DNA of 64,000 nt from NCBI GenBank assembly GCA_035652815.1, contig DASRDB010000023.1, positions 74,526-138,525 of the forward strand. The letters are read 5' to 3'. Each line of letters opens with the position of its first letter. The stretch's first letter is position 1. Below the pieces are notes generated by a model, which saw nothing but the letters and a program-made list of their open reading frames with translations, did not search any database and had not been told where the DNA came from. Below, one piece after another: positions 16,920-24,439 of this stretch. Made by a program: the position numbers and the translations under genes. Origin of the DNA: DASRDB01 sp035652815 (GTDB taxonomy: Bacteria; Chloroflexota; Ktedonobacteria; Ktedonobacterales; Ktedonobacteraceae).

Positions 16920-16938
16920 GATAGACGCAGGAGACTTT
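16920..16938 (+). repeat. Partial copy of tRNA-Leu sequence
   Basis: GATAGACGCAGGAGACTT here matches GGTAGACGCAGGAGACTT inside the tRNA gene about 80 bases downstream with one mismatch. Only the D-arm/anticodon-stem stretch is copied, so it is not a functional tRNA. Confidence 0.6.
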
Positions 16939-16984
16939 TCCAAAAACACAATCGCCTGAAATCGGCTGAAACGCCTCTACACCT

Positions 16985-17068
16985 GGGGCGGTGGCGAAAT
17001 GGTAGACGCAGGAGACTTAAAATCTCCGGGACGGTGAGTCCGTGAGGGTTCGATTCCCTCCCGCCCTA
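16985..17068 (+). tRNA. tRNA-Leu (anticodon UAA)
   Basis: Cloverleaf of 84 bases: acceptor GGGGCGG with CCGCCCT (a terminal G-U), D-stem GCG/CGC with AAATGGTAGA loop, anticodon stem GGAGA/TCTCC with loop CTTAAAA giving anticodon TAA, a long variable arm closed by GGAC/GTCC, and T-arm GAGGG-TTCGATT-CCCTC. The long variable arm and anticodon identify leucine (UUA codons). CCA is not encoded. Confidence 0.93.
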
Positions 17069-17108
17069 TTCTCTCCTAAAGCGCTTCTAAGGCGCATCCA
17101 GTATAAGC

Positions 17109-17136
17109 AGTCTCCGTTTCGGGGACTTCTTTTTTT
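17109..17136 (+). terminator. Rho-independent terminator after tRNA-Leu
   Basis: AGTCTCC-GTTTC-GGGGACT stem-loop followed by TCTTTTTTT. It sits 41 bases past the tRNA end. Confidence 0.8.
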
Positions 17137-17151
17137 GGTCATTTTCGTAAA

Positions 17152-17188
17152 GTCCCCATGTCGGAAAAAGCTTCTCCGGCATGGGGAC
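17152..17188. terminator. Strong hairpin downstream of the AlbA_2 gene
   Basis: GTCCCCATG (17152-17160) pairs with CATGGGGAC (17180-17188), and an inner CGGA/TCCG extends the stem. It lies 31 bases past the stop of the minus-strand gene that ends at 17219 and probably terminates it. Confidence 0.6.
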
Positions 17189-17218
17189 CGACGATTTACA
17201 GCCAACCTTGATAGCAAT

Positions 17219-18709
17219 TCATGGTAGCCTGTACTCGCGGCCGCGTGTCTTTCCAGTTTTCTTGAGAATGCCTTTTGCGACTAGTTCTTCCAGGTCTCTG
17301 AGTGCAGTATTTTCTGATACCCCCGTCAAGGCTCTATACTCCCGGTTGGTGATTACCCCATGTTCCTGGACATAGCGCATCGCCAGAACCTGTCTACGCT
17401 CCTCTTCGCTGCTGATAAGCGGCGCATTTCCCAGCAAAGGCATGTCATCGAAGAGTGTCGGCTGCGCCTCATGCTCTTTGGGCGAGTCTCGTCCCGCTTG
17501 AAGAGCAGGCGAAGTGAGCGCCTTACGAAAAGTGACGACAACCTCGCTCATCTCACGAAACTGGGGCGCGGGAAGTCCTAGCCGTCGAGTCTCGCGAAGC
17601 ATCAGCTTGACTCCACTCCCGATGCGCTCCATGTAGCCCGGGACGTCTCGTAGCAAGTTCGCCAGTACCTGATTGCGCAGGCGTGAGGGAGCTTCGCCCC
17701 GTTCCAACTGCTCAACAGTAATGCCGGGGAGCAAGAGGCCTGGATTGTGGATTTCAATGCGGTCAGTGTAGTAGAAGACGCGAATGCTTTCACCTATCCT
17801 CGTGTAGTCACGATGGATAACGGCGTTAACGACCGCCTCACGCAGCGCCTCAATCGCGTATTCAGGGTAGTCAACCCGTTTCCAGCCCTCGATTCTGCCA
17901 CCAACTGCAATGTGCTTCTTGAGAAATACCTCTGTCTCATCGATTAGTTCCTGGACAGTTCCCGTGATGATTTTGCGGTCAAGGTAGCCACCGACACCAT
18001 GTTCGTCCCCGAACAACACGCATACTACCTCGCTCTGTGGTATGTGTAGTTGGGGGTCAGAGCCGAAAAAGAGGATGCCCGCATTCGTCGGAACCATCTG
18101 GCCATTAGCAACGATGGTGGCGCAATCCATACCCATCAAAACTTCTTCCAGAGCGTCGAAGCGGCCGTCCTGATGACTTCTGCTGGAGCGATGGCTTAGA
18201 TAATGCTCTACCTTTTTCTGGTCGATATCGTTCATGGCTGCCTTACGTGCAGGCTGCAATTCCCAGCGTGTCAGCCCCCGGTTGTTGACGAGTTCTATCA
18301 TTTCTGGAACGCTTAACGGAAGCGTATAAGTACCGCGACGTATCCAGCACACACCGCTTGCCTGATAGAGCGGGCCATTATTTGGCGGCACGCGGGCAAC
18401 AACTACCTGCTTCCCATCCAGCGAGTAAATTTCCGGCTCGGGAGGCTCAAGCAGCAGGGTGGGTTGAATCTGCCGGGCCGCCCGCAGTATTACATCTATG
18501 GTGAGTGCGAGGCGGTTCTGAGGAACTCCGACAGCGCGAAGAGTTGCATCCTCGATGCCGATAATGATAAAACCGCCCTGCGCGTTCGCCATACCACACA
18601 ACCGCTCAGCCATTTCATTAGGACGGGGCGAGGCCAGTTTCAATTCAACGGTGTTTGTCTCACCCCCTTTGATGAGACGACGAAGTTCACGTTCGGTCAA
18701 TGTAGCCAT
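17219..18709 (-). CDS. AlbA_2 / HATPase_c_4 / winged-helix regulator-like protein
   Basis: About 496 residues. The ATG at 18709 has AAGGGGG upstream; the frame extends seven codons further. The N-terminal third is a Schlafen-type AlbA_2 domain (ETNTVELKLASPRPNEMAER, ANAQGGFIIIGIED). The centre is a GHKL-like ATP-binding domain (EALREAVVNAVIHRDY, then RIGSGVKLM). The C-terminal 70 residues look like a winged helix (NREYRALTGVSENTALRDL). Such proteins are common in prokaryotes, often called putative transcriptional regulators or ATP-dependent helicase RecG-like, with no settled function. Iterated GGCGGGATT motifs directly upstream suggest self-regulation. It is a single gene between the tRNA and a small membrane protein gene. 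Confidence 0.8.
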   Translation of the reverse strand: MATLTERELRRLIKGGETNTVELKLASPRPNEMAERLCGMANAQGGFIIIGIEDATLRAVGVPQNRLALTIDVILRAARQIQPTLLLEPPEPEIYSLDGKQVVVARVPPNNGPLYQASGVCWIRRGTYTLPLSVPEMIELVNNRGLTRWELQPARKAAMNDIDQKKVEHYLSHRSSRSHQDGRFDALEEVLMGMDCATIVANGQMVPTNAGILFFGSDPQLHIPQSEVVCVLFGDEHGVGGYLDRKIITGTVQELIDETEVFLKKHIAVGGRIEGWKRVDYPEYAIEALREAVVNAVIHRDYTRIGESIRVFYYTDRIEIHNPGLLLPGITVEQLERGEAPSRLRNQVLANLLRDVPGYMERIGSGVKLMLRETRRLGLPAPQFREMSEVVVTFRKALTSPALQAGRDSPKEHEAQPTLFDDMPLLGNAPLISSEEERRQVLAMRYVQEHGVITNREYRALTGVSENTALRDLEELVAKGILKKTGKTRGREYRLP

Positions 18710-19106
18710 AAATACAGCCCCCTTCACCATCTATTGAGAACCATTGTAACATACATGGCGGGATTCTTGTTAGCTATGGCGGGATTTTTGGCGGGATTCT
18801 TGTTAGCTATGGCGGGATTTTTGGCGGGATTCTTACATAGATGGAGGATTTATGAGGGAAAATAGTGGATTACAGAAGGATTCTCAACTGCAAGCAACAA
18901 CTCCTGACTGCAAGAGGAGGGCGGAATAACTCTCCTCATCAATCCGCCACATTCCAGCAAACCGGGAGATCATGGCGGAATTATGGGGAAATAATTGGCA
19001 ATGCGGGCAAGGATTCAGGGGAAAAATTTCTAGAGAGGCTCCTGGTGTCAGATTTTTCAAACGCTTCAGAGGGGATACAGAAAAAGGTATGAGTTTCTTT
19101 GTGTCC
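18710..19106. other. Intergenic region rich in GGCGGRATT motifs
   Basis: About 400 bases. The first 80 hold a five-copy direct array (annotated separately). Degenerate copies follow near 18918 (GGCGGAATAA), 18940 (AATCCGCC, inverted) and 18973 (GGCGGAATTA). A 75-codon open frame at 18865-19092 shows no family features and is not called. Confidence 0.6.
18757..18831. repeat. Tandem GGCGGGATT array upstream of the AlbA_2 gene
   Basis: GGCGGGATT starts at 18757, 18778, 18790, 18811 and 18823, so spacing alternates 21 and 12 bases. A 33-base unit (21 plus 12) is thus repeated twice and begun a third time. It begins 48 bases before the start codon of the minus-strand gene at 17219-18709, where operators or promoter elements are expected. 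Confidence 0.85.
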
Positions 19107-19508
19107 TTATGAATGAAAGCGTCGAAAAAAGCCCGTTAGAAGCGGCCAGATTATGCCCAACAATGCGATAACGCCGAAGAAGATTACCATTGTGTAATAA
19201 CCAGGGGGATAGCAGCCGCCAGTCGTGCCGGGCGAGGACTGGGAAGACTGATATGATATTCCTGTTGGCGTAACTGTGCAGGTAGGCAACGGAGACATCA
19301 CGAATTGGATGGCCAGAATAAGAGCTGGAAGCGCGCCGAAACCAACCAGGAATGCCCAGAATCCGTTGAATCTTCCGCGAATGATCGCGTATATGAGCAT
19401 TCCGATGCCTACAAGCAGGAATGGCAATCCTATACTCAAGATTCCCAGGAAGCCGAAGCTAACGAGTCCTCCCGTGAGTAACCAGTAAAAACGTTGTCGA
19501 GTAGCCAT
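19107..19508 (-). CDS. Small membrane protein of unknown function
   Basis: A 133-residue protein with four hydrophobic helices (about 8-30, 33-50, 53-70 and 105-126). Between helices 3 and 4 is a Ser/Thr/Pro loop with two cysteines (CTVTPTG and GGCYPPGYY) that may form a disulfide outside the cell. AAGGA lies 7 bases before the ATG. No family recognised. It is divergent from the small Zn-ribbon gene at 19767. Confidence 0.7.
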   Translation of the reverse strand: MATRQRFYWLLTGGLVSFGFLGILSIGLPFLLVGIGMLIYAIIRGRFNGFWAFLVGFGALPALILAIQFVMSPLPTCTVTPTGISYQSSQSSPGTTGGCYPPGYYTMVIFFGVIALLGIIWPLLTGFFRRFHS

Positions 19509-19766
19509 AGCGCTTTCCTTTTCAGATTCGACTTGAGATTCGACGTTCTTTTCTCACACGTTTTTCCATCTCTCCCAAGTATATTGCTGAAAAAGTTGTT
19601 GTAGTGAGCGGACTTATATGTTACATGTAATATTGTGAATAACACACTGCGTAAGAATCCAGCTCGATATGATACAATATTGCTACTGGATAACAGAATA
19701 TAGCGCGAGATACTAGCATACTCCACCCTCCGGGAAGGCCTGCCTGGAGAGACTGCGAGCGAAATA

Positions 19767-20177
19767 ATGCCACCTGCCAATGATGAAATGCTCACAGAGC
19801 GAGAAATAGGACAGAGAGGGCGTTGGTATAAACCGGTGCGTTGTTCTATTTGTATGAATGTTATCTGGCGACGTCCGACTACGGTCAAAGAGCCGGTTGG
19901 TGCGCCGGAGCCGCGCCAGGAATGGATCATATGCCCGCCCTGTTATGAGATGCTACAGGTGGAGATGCGCCGTTCCCCTGTTCGTTCGCCTGCCCGTCTG
20001 CGCGTGGCGGTGGGGCTTGTGGCGGCGGAACGTTCGCCTCTCGCTATAACTATGCGCCCCCAGCTTAGCGAACAAGAGCAGTTTCAGCGTGAATTTACCT
20101 GGTTCAAGTGGTTCCTTGTCATTCTGGTCCTCATGCACCTGCTGATTTTTGTCGTTATCTTTGCGGTTCCCAAGTAA
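19767..20177 (+). CDS. Zinc-ribbon protein with C-terminal membrane anchor
   Basis: 136 residues. Two CxxC pairs (CSICMN near 26 and CPPCYE near 57) separated by about 28 residues suggest a zinc ribbon. A variable, Arg-rich stretch follows, and one C-terminal membrane helix (FKWFLVILVLMHLLIFVVIF). The domain should face the cytoplasm with the tail in the membrane. The ATG at 19767 has only a weak ribosome site; the ATG at 19788 is an alternative. It converges with the GAF/HTH gene, with only two bases between the stops. Function unknown. Confidence 0.62.
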   Translation: MPPANDEMLTEREIGQRGRWYKPVRCSICMNVIWRRPTTVKEPVGAPEPRQEWIICPPCYEMLQVEMRRSPVRSPARLRVAVGLVAAERSPLAITMRPQLSEQEQFQREFTWFKWFLVILVLMHLLIFVVIFAVPK

Positions 20178-20179
20178 GC

Positions 20180-21181
20180 CTATAACTCTTCATTGAGTTG
20201 CTGTGGAAGTTGCAACAGTTCTTCTTCCAGGTCCTGCGATACAAGAATCTCCGCCTGGGTGATCGTAATAAGTTGTTGCTTGCGATTCGCCTCTTTCATC
20301 GTGTTAATGATGCGATTGCGCAGGTTTGTGATGTAGCGAGCCTGTTGCTCTTGTGGCGGCATCAAACCGAGACGAATATCCTGTGGCGCGTAAAAATCTT
20401 CCCATTCAAACGCCAGTGCTGCTAGCTCGGCGTAGCTTTGTACCAGGTGTTCGCGCGTGAGCGAGAAGTGACCTGGTTTCCCACTTGAGGTAATTAAACA
20501 GCCAGCAATCAGTCCTTCTCGCATAATGGGGCAGGCGACCGCGCTCTCTTCCCACTCTGCCCACTGGCCGGGATAGCGATTCTGCCGGTCCGCCTTATCC
20601 TGAACCGAAAGCAGGCGTCCCGCGCTTACCGCGTAACCGGCCAGAGACTCTACACCTAAAAACAAAAAGGGTTGTTCTAAAGCCCTGCTTCCGGCAATAG
20701 TGCCTCGTCCCACCATCTCGCGCATGCTCCGTACCTGATTTGTGCCACGCGGGGGAACAAATTTTGCCAGCGTGATCTGCATACCTTCTTCATTTGGATC
20801 AAGCTGGCGCAGCGCTTCCTGTAAAATCAAATCGCTAATGGCGAGAAACAACTGCTTGCGCTGTGTGGTAATGTAGGTATGAATAACGCTCTCGTAGAGG
20901 GAGACTGGAATTTTTTCGGCTATTTCCTCTGGCGGGTTGTTCGGGACGAATTGCACAACATCGGGAAATTCTTCAGCGATGAGGTTTTGGAGCATAGTCC
21001 GGTGTTCCGGGAAGATGTTCAAAAGCTGGCGCAGGTTTTGCGGGCGTGGATCGGAAATATGAGCCGCCCAACGAGTCAAAGTAATGGCTGAAACGCCAAG
21101 TTCACTGGCAATCCGTCGTTTTTCGGAGGGAGTCTGGATGCATTTGCTGAGAAAGGTTCGCCAGGTCTGCTTTTCTTGCAT
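20180..21181 (-). CDS. HTH regulator with GAF-like sensor domain
   Basis: About 333 residues. The start at 21181 is chosen by a G-rich site (GGGCGGGAAAC) upstream; the frame runs 23 codons further. Residues 1-55 form a Cro/XRE-like helix-turn-helix (KRRIASELGVSAITLTRWAA, then PRPQNLRQLLNIFPEHR). Residues about 100-270 look like a GAF sensor domain (GVESLAGYAVSAGRLLS, VACPIMREGLIAGCLIT, YAELAALAFEWEDFY). The last 50 residues form a basic helix, then an acidic Leu/Gln helix. Proteins of this layout are frequent in Ktedonobacteria and probably regulate transcription in response to a small molecule. Target genes are not evident. Confidence 0.7.
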   Translation of the reverse strand: MQEKQTWRTFLSKCIQTPSEKRRIASELGVSAITLTRWAAHISDPRPQNLRQLLNIFPEHRTMLQNLIAEEFPDVVQFVPNNPPEEIAEKIPVSLYESVIHTYITTQRKQLFLAISDLILQEALRQLDPNEEGMQITLAKFVPPRGTNQVRSMREMVGRGTIAGSRALEQPFLFLGVESLAGYAVSAGRLLSVQDKADRQNRYPGQWAEWEESAVACPIMREGLIAGCLITSSGKPGHFSLTREHLVQSYAELAALAFEWEDFYAPQDIRLGLMPPQEQQARYITNLRNRIINTMKEANRKQQLITITQAEILVSQDLEEELLQLPQQLNEEL

Positions 21182-21363
21182 GTTTCCCGCCCTGCTGCTT
21201 ACATAGATACCTGGTTGCTCTTGTTGGGTTTCATGATAACAGTTTATCAATAACTCGTCAATATTTCAATATGGATAGAAGCGTTCCATCGATTTTCAAA
21301 TCGTTTTTCTGTCCAAAGAAACGTTTCGCATAACAAATTCATAGACACATTCTCTTAATTGTA

Positions 21364-21392
21364 TTGACGTTTGCACACTTCTGAGTGATAAT
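21364..21392 (+). promoter_or_regulatory. Promoter for mnmG
   Basis: TTGACG, a 17-base spacer and GATAAT match the vegetative consensus at 10 of 12 positions. The start codon of mnmG is 60 bases downstream of the -10. Confidence 0.7.
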
Positions 21393-21452
21393 ACGTCTGG
21401 GTAAATGTATGAACTTTTCTTCAGAGAAGCAGTCAGTTAAATAGGGAATCTC

Positions 21453-23507
21453 ATGAGCAACGAATTGGCGCGGGAGGCGCTTCCACCAGAACAGCTACTA
21501 CGGGGAAGCTACGAGGTGATCGTGGTAGGCGCGGGGCATGCTGGCTGTGAGGCCGCGCTTGCCTGTGCGCGCATGGGTCGCAAGACGCTGCTATTAACAA
21601 TGAATCTCGATAGTGTCGCTCTCATGCCCTGCAATCCATCGATGGGAGGGCCAGCCAAAGGGCATCTCATCAAGGAGATAGACGCACTCGGTGGTGAGAT
21701 CGGACGCAATACTGATCGCACCTTTATCCAGATTCGCCTGCTCAACACCAGTAAAGGACCCGCAGTGCAGGCCTTGCGTGCCCAGTGCGACAAGCAGGCG
21801 TACCGGCTTGCCATGAAATTCGTGCTGGAGGGCCAGCCCAATCTCGAACTCAAACAGGCCACCATTGCGCGCCTGCTGAGCGAGCCGGGACCCGATGGCC
21901 GACCGGTGATGCGCGGGGTGGTGACAAGCGAGGGCTGGGAGTATCGCGCCCCCGCGATTATTTTGACCACCGGCACCTTTATCAATGGTCGCCTGGTGGT
22001 GGGTGATAAGACGCGCCCCGGTGGACGCGCAGGGGAAGGACCCGCGCTTGGCATCTCTGATTCGCTGCGCGCTCTCGGGCTGGAGGTGCGGCGCTTTAAG
22101 ACAGGCACGCCGCCGCGTATCGATGCCCGCACCATTGATTTTAGCAAGACCATTCCCCAGCCGGGCAGTCGCGTGCCGCTCTACTTTTCGCAAGACTTGA
22201 GCGCGCGCGAGGACGTGCAGCTTCCCGGCAGTCGCCCGAATCCGATCTATCCCGTCACCGACGAAGACCTGCATGGATGGCGACCGCAGTTGCCCTGTTA
22301 TCTGGTGCATACCAACGAGCAGACGCACGCGCTTATTCGCGGGAACCTGCACCGTTCGCCGCTCTACACGGGCATTATCGAAGGCATCGGCCCGCGCTAT
22401 TGCCCCTCGATTGAAGATAAGATCGTGCGTTTCGCTGATAAGGAGCGACATCAAATCTTTCTGGAGCCAGAGGGCTGGCGTACAGGCGAGGTCTATGTGC
22501 AGGGTATGAACACCAGTTTACCCGAAGATGTGCAGCTTGCCATGTTGCGCAGCATTCCAGCGCTGGAACGGGCAGAGATGATGCGCGTCGGCTACGCGGT
22601 CGAATATGACTACGTGCCGCCGGATCAATTGTCACCGTCGATGCAGGTGAAGGTGGTAAAAGGCCTCTTCCTGGCAGGCCAGATCAACGGCACTTCTGGC
22701 TATGAGGAGGCCGCCGCGCAGGGCATCATGGCGGGTATCAATGCCGCATTGTATGCGCGGAATGAGGCTCCTTTTGTGCTTGGCCGCCACGAGGCCTATA
22801 TCGGTGTGCTGATCGATGATCTTGTGACGCGCCCGATGAGCGAACCCTATCGCCTGCATACATCGCGGGCCGAATATAGATTGCTCCTGCGCCCTGATAG
22901 CGCTGATCTACGCTTGAGCGATTATGGCTACCGCTTTGGCCTGATCGATGAAGAGCGCTATGCCAGAGTGGTGCAGAAGCGGGAAGCTATTCAACGGGCG
23001 CTTGAACGACTCGATTCGGTGGTTTTCACCTCTTCGCGCCATGCCGAAGCATGCGCCAGTGAGCTTGGCATCTTTCCTCTGGGACAGATGCTGACGGCGC
23101 GAGAACTGCTGCGGCGACCGGAGGTGCGCTATTTCCATATCGCGCAGTTATCTCAAGCTGTAGCCGCTCATCGTAGCGCGGCATCCCCTATAATGGGAGG
23201 AGATTGTACAGCTCTGCCAGACCTGGAGAGCCAGGTGGCCGAAGAGGTCGAGTTGCAGGTCAAGTACGAAAGTTATGTGCGCAAGCAGGAACAGCAGGTG
23301 CATCGCGCCCGTCGTATGGAGGAGTATCTCATTCCCGAGACACTCGATTATGAAGCGATTCCACACCTGCGCACTCAGGCTCGCCAGAAACTGTCTCGCA
23401 CGCGCCCACGCACCATTGGACAGGCTTCTCGTGTAGAGGGTGTCACACCAGCCGATATCGCCATTTTAATGGTTTACCTGGAGAAAATGCGCGTTACGCT
23501 TTCTTAA
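21453..23507 (+). CDS. mnmG: tRNA uridine-5-carboxymethylaminomethyl modification enzyme MnmG (GidA)
   Basis: FAD-dependent subunit, 684 residues, that with MnmE modifies U34 of tRNAs reading split codon boxes. The FAD-binding Rossmann motif VIVVGAGHAGCEAA is at residues 22-35. The family signatures GGPAKGHLIKEIDALGG and GTSGYEEAAAQGIMAG are both present, as is the RPGGRAGEGP loop. The C-terminal helical domain that contacts MnmE and tRNA ends with EGVTPADIAILMVYLEK. AGGGA lies 6 bases before the ATG. A short insertion near residues 570-590 (SASPIMGGDCTALPDL) looks lineage-specific. MnmE is not in the window; the gene stands alone behind its own promoter. Confidence 0.97.
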   Translation: MSNELAREALPPEQLLRGSYEVIVVGAGHAGCEAALACARMGRKTLLLTMNLDSVALMPCNPSMGGPAKGHLIKEIDALGGEIGRNTDRTFIQIRLLNTSKGPAVQALRAQCDKQAYRLAMKFVLEGQPNLELKQATIARLLSEPGPDGRPVMRGVVTSEGWEYRAPAIILTTGTFINGRLVVGDKTRPGGRAGEGPALGISDSLRALGLEVRRFKTGTPPRIDARTIDFSKTIPQPGSRVPLYFSQDLSAREDVQLPGSRPNPIYPVTDEDLHGWRPQLPCYLVHTNEQTHALIRGNLHRSPLYTGIIEGIGPRYCPSIEDKIVRFADKERHQIFLEPEGWRTGEVYVQGMNTSLPEDVQLAMLRSIPALERAEMMRVGYAVEYDYVPPDQLSPSMQVKVVKGLFLAGQINGTSGYEEAAAQGIMAGINAALYARNEAPFVLGRHEAYIGVLIDDLVTRPMSEPYRLHTSRAEYRLLLRPDSADLRLSDYGYRFGLIDEERYARVVQKREAIQRALERLDSVVFTSSRHAEACASELGIFPLGQMLTARELLRRPEVRYFHIAQLSQAVAAHRSAASPIMGGDCTALPDLESQVAEEVELQVKYESYVRKQEQQVHRARRMEEYLIPETLDYEAIPHLRTQARQKLSRTRPRTIGQASRVEGVTPADIAILMVYLEKMRVTLS

Positions 23508-23518
23508 TGCGTTCCTGC

Positions 23519-23547
23519 TTGACAGTATCTTTGATACAGGATAACAT
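23519..23547 (+). promoter_or_regulatory. Promoter for the two-component operon
   Basis: TTGACA (23519-23524), 17-base spacer, TAACAT (23542-23547). The -10 is embedded in the inverted repeat at 23540-23559. Confidence 0.6.
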
Positions 23548-23559
23548 TTTAATGTTATC
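23540..23559. promoter_or_regulatory. Palindromic operator candidate overlapping the -10
   Basis: GATAACAT-TTTA-ATGTTATC is an inverted repeat with perfect 8-base arms. Its position over the -10 and start point of the promoter is typical of a repressor or autoregulatory site. A second hairpin, CTTACCT-CCAC-AGGTAAG (23670-23687), lies further along the leader. Confidence 0.5.
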
Positions 23560-23746
23560 ATAACTGAAATAGGGCATTGCCAGTTTGAATGAAAATCTGT
23601 ATCCTCGCGTCCCCCCCTTTCACGAGGTGCAGAGGTGTGGGAGTCATTTCAATGGCAGTGCTGCGAACACTTACCTCCACAGGTAAGAGGATGTTTTGTT
23701 GGTAGGGACGGTAACAATAACTACTTTAGTAAAGAGGGGATGAGCC

Positions 23747-24430
23747 GTGTACATTCTTGTCGTGGACGACGACCAGTTTGCGAATGCGCTGGTGCAATTT
23801 GTTCTCTCGAAGGCGGGGTATGAGGTCGAGACGACGGATAGCCCACGCGGCGCGCTCCAGATGATTGCGAAACGCGAACCCGATTTGCTTATCATCGATG
23901 TCATGATGCCCTATGTAAACGGTTTCGATTTCGCGTCCAAGCTGCGCGCAGAGGGATACGATACACCAATTATTTTTATGACCGCCCAGGATGGGATCGA
24001 AGCCAAGCTCCAGGGTTTCAAAATCGGCGCTGACGACTATATTTGCAAGCCCTTTAATCACCAGGAACTGGTGGCGCGGGTGGAAGCGGTCCTGCGTCGC
24101 AATAAGAAACACAACCTGGTCGGCAATCACAGTATTCGTTGCGGGCAGGTGGAACTGATTCCCAGCGAACTGAAGGTGATGATTCCAGGGCATGCGCCGA
24201 TCACGCTCACGCCAAGAGAAATGCACGTTTTGCGTATCTTAATGGCTTCGCAGGGGCAGGTGGTAGAACGGAACCAGTTGCTCGCCGAGGTCTGGAACGA
24301 TAACGAAAGCAACAGTAACATCGTTGATGTCTACATTCGCAGGCTGCGTGTCAAGTTGGGAGATGATGCCGATGGGCGACAGCACATCACATCGGTACGT
24401 GGTATTGGATACAAGTTTTTAGGAAAGTAG
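23747..24430 (+). CDS. OmpR/PhoB-family response regulator
   Basis: 227 residues, GTG start with GAGGGG 8-9 bases upstream. The receiver domain has the acidic pocket D7-D9, phospho-acceptor D51 in LLIIDVMMP, the T79 switch region (FMTAQDG), and K101 in DDYICKPF. The C-terminal winged helix contains LTPREMHVLRILM and NIVDVYIRRLRVKLGDD, ending RGIGYKF, the DNA-binding form of OmpR/PhoB proteins. The histidine kinase gene starts 9 bases after its stop, so the two form an operon and presumably a cognate pair. The leader is about 190 bases long, unusual for such an operon. Confidence 0.93.
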   Translation: MYILVVDDDQFANALVQFVLSKAGYEVETTDSPRGALQMIAKREPDLLIIDVMMPYVNGFDFASKLRAEGYDTPIIFMTAQDGIEAKLQGFKIGADDYICKPFNHQELVARVEAVLRRNKKHNLVGNHSIRCGQVELIPSELKVMIPGHAPITLTPREMHVLRILMASQGQVVERNQLLAEVWNDNESNSNIVDVYIRRLRVKLGDDADGRQHITSVRGIGYKFLGK

Positions 24431-24439
24431 GAAGCAGAC

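Noticed and set aside
16922..16938. A second tRNA gene
   Set aside because: Only a short piece is copied; acceptor, D, variable and T arms are not present.
18865..19092. 75-codon open frame between the repeat array and the small membrane gene
   Set aside because: It has no ribosome site, no family features, and sits in a motif-rich regulatory stretch.
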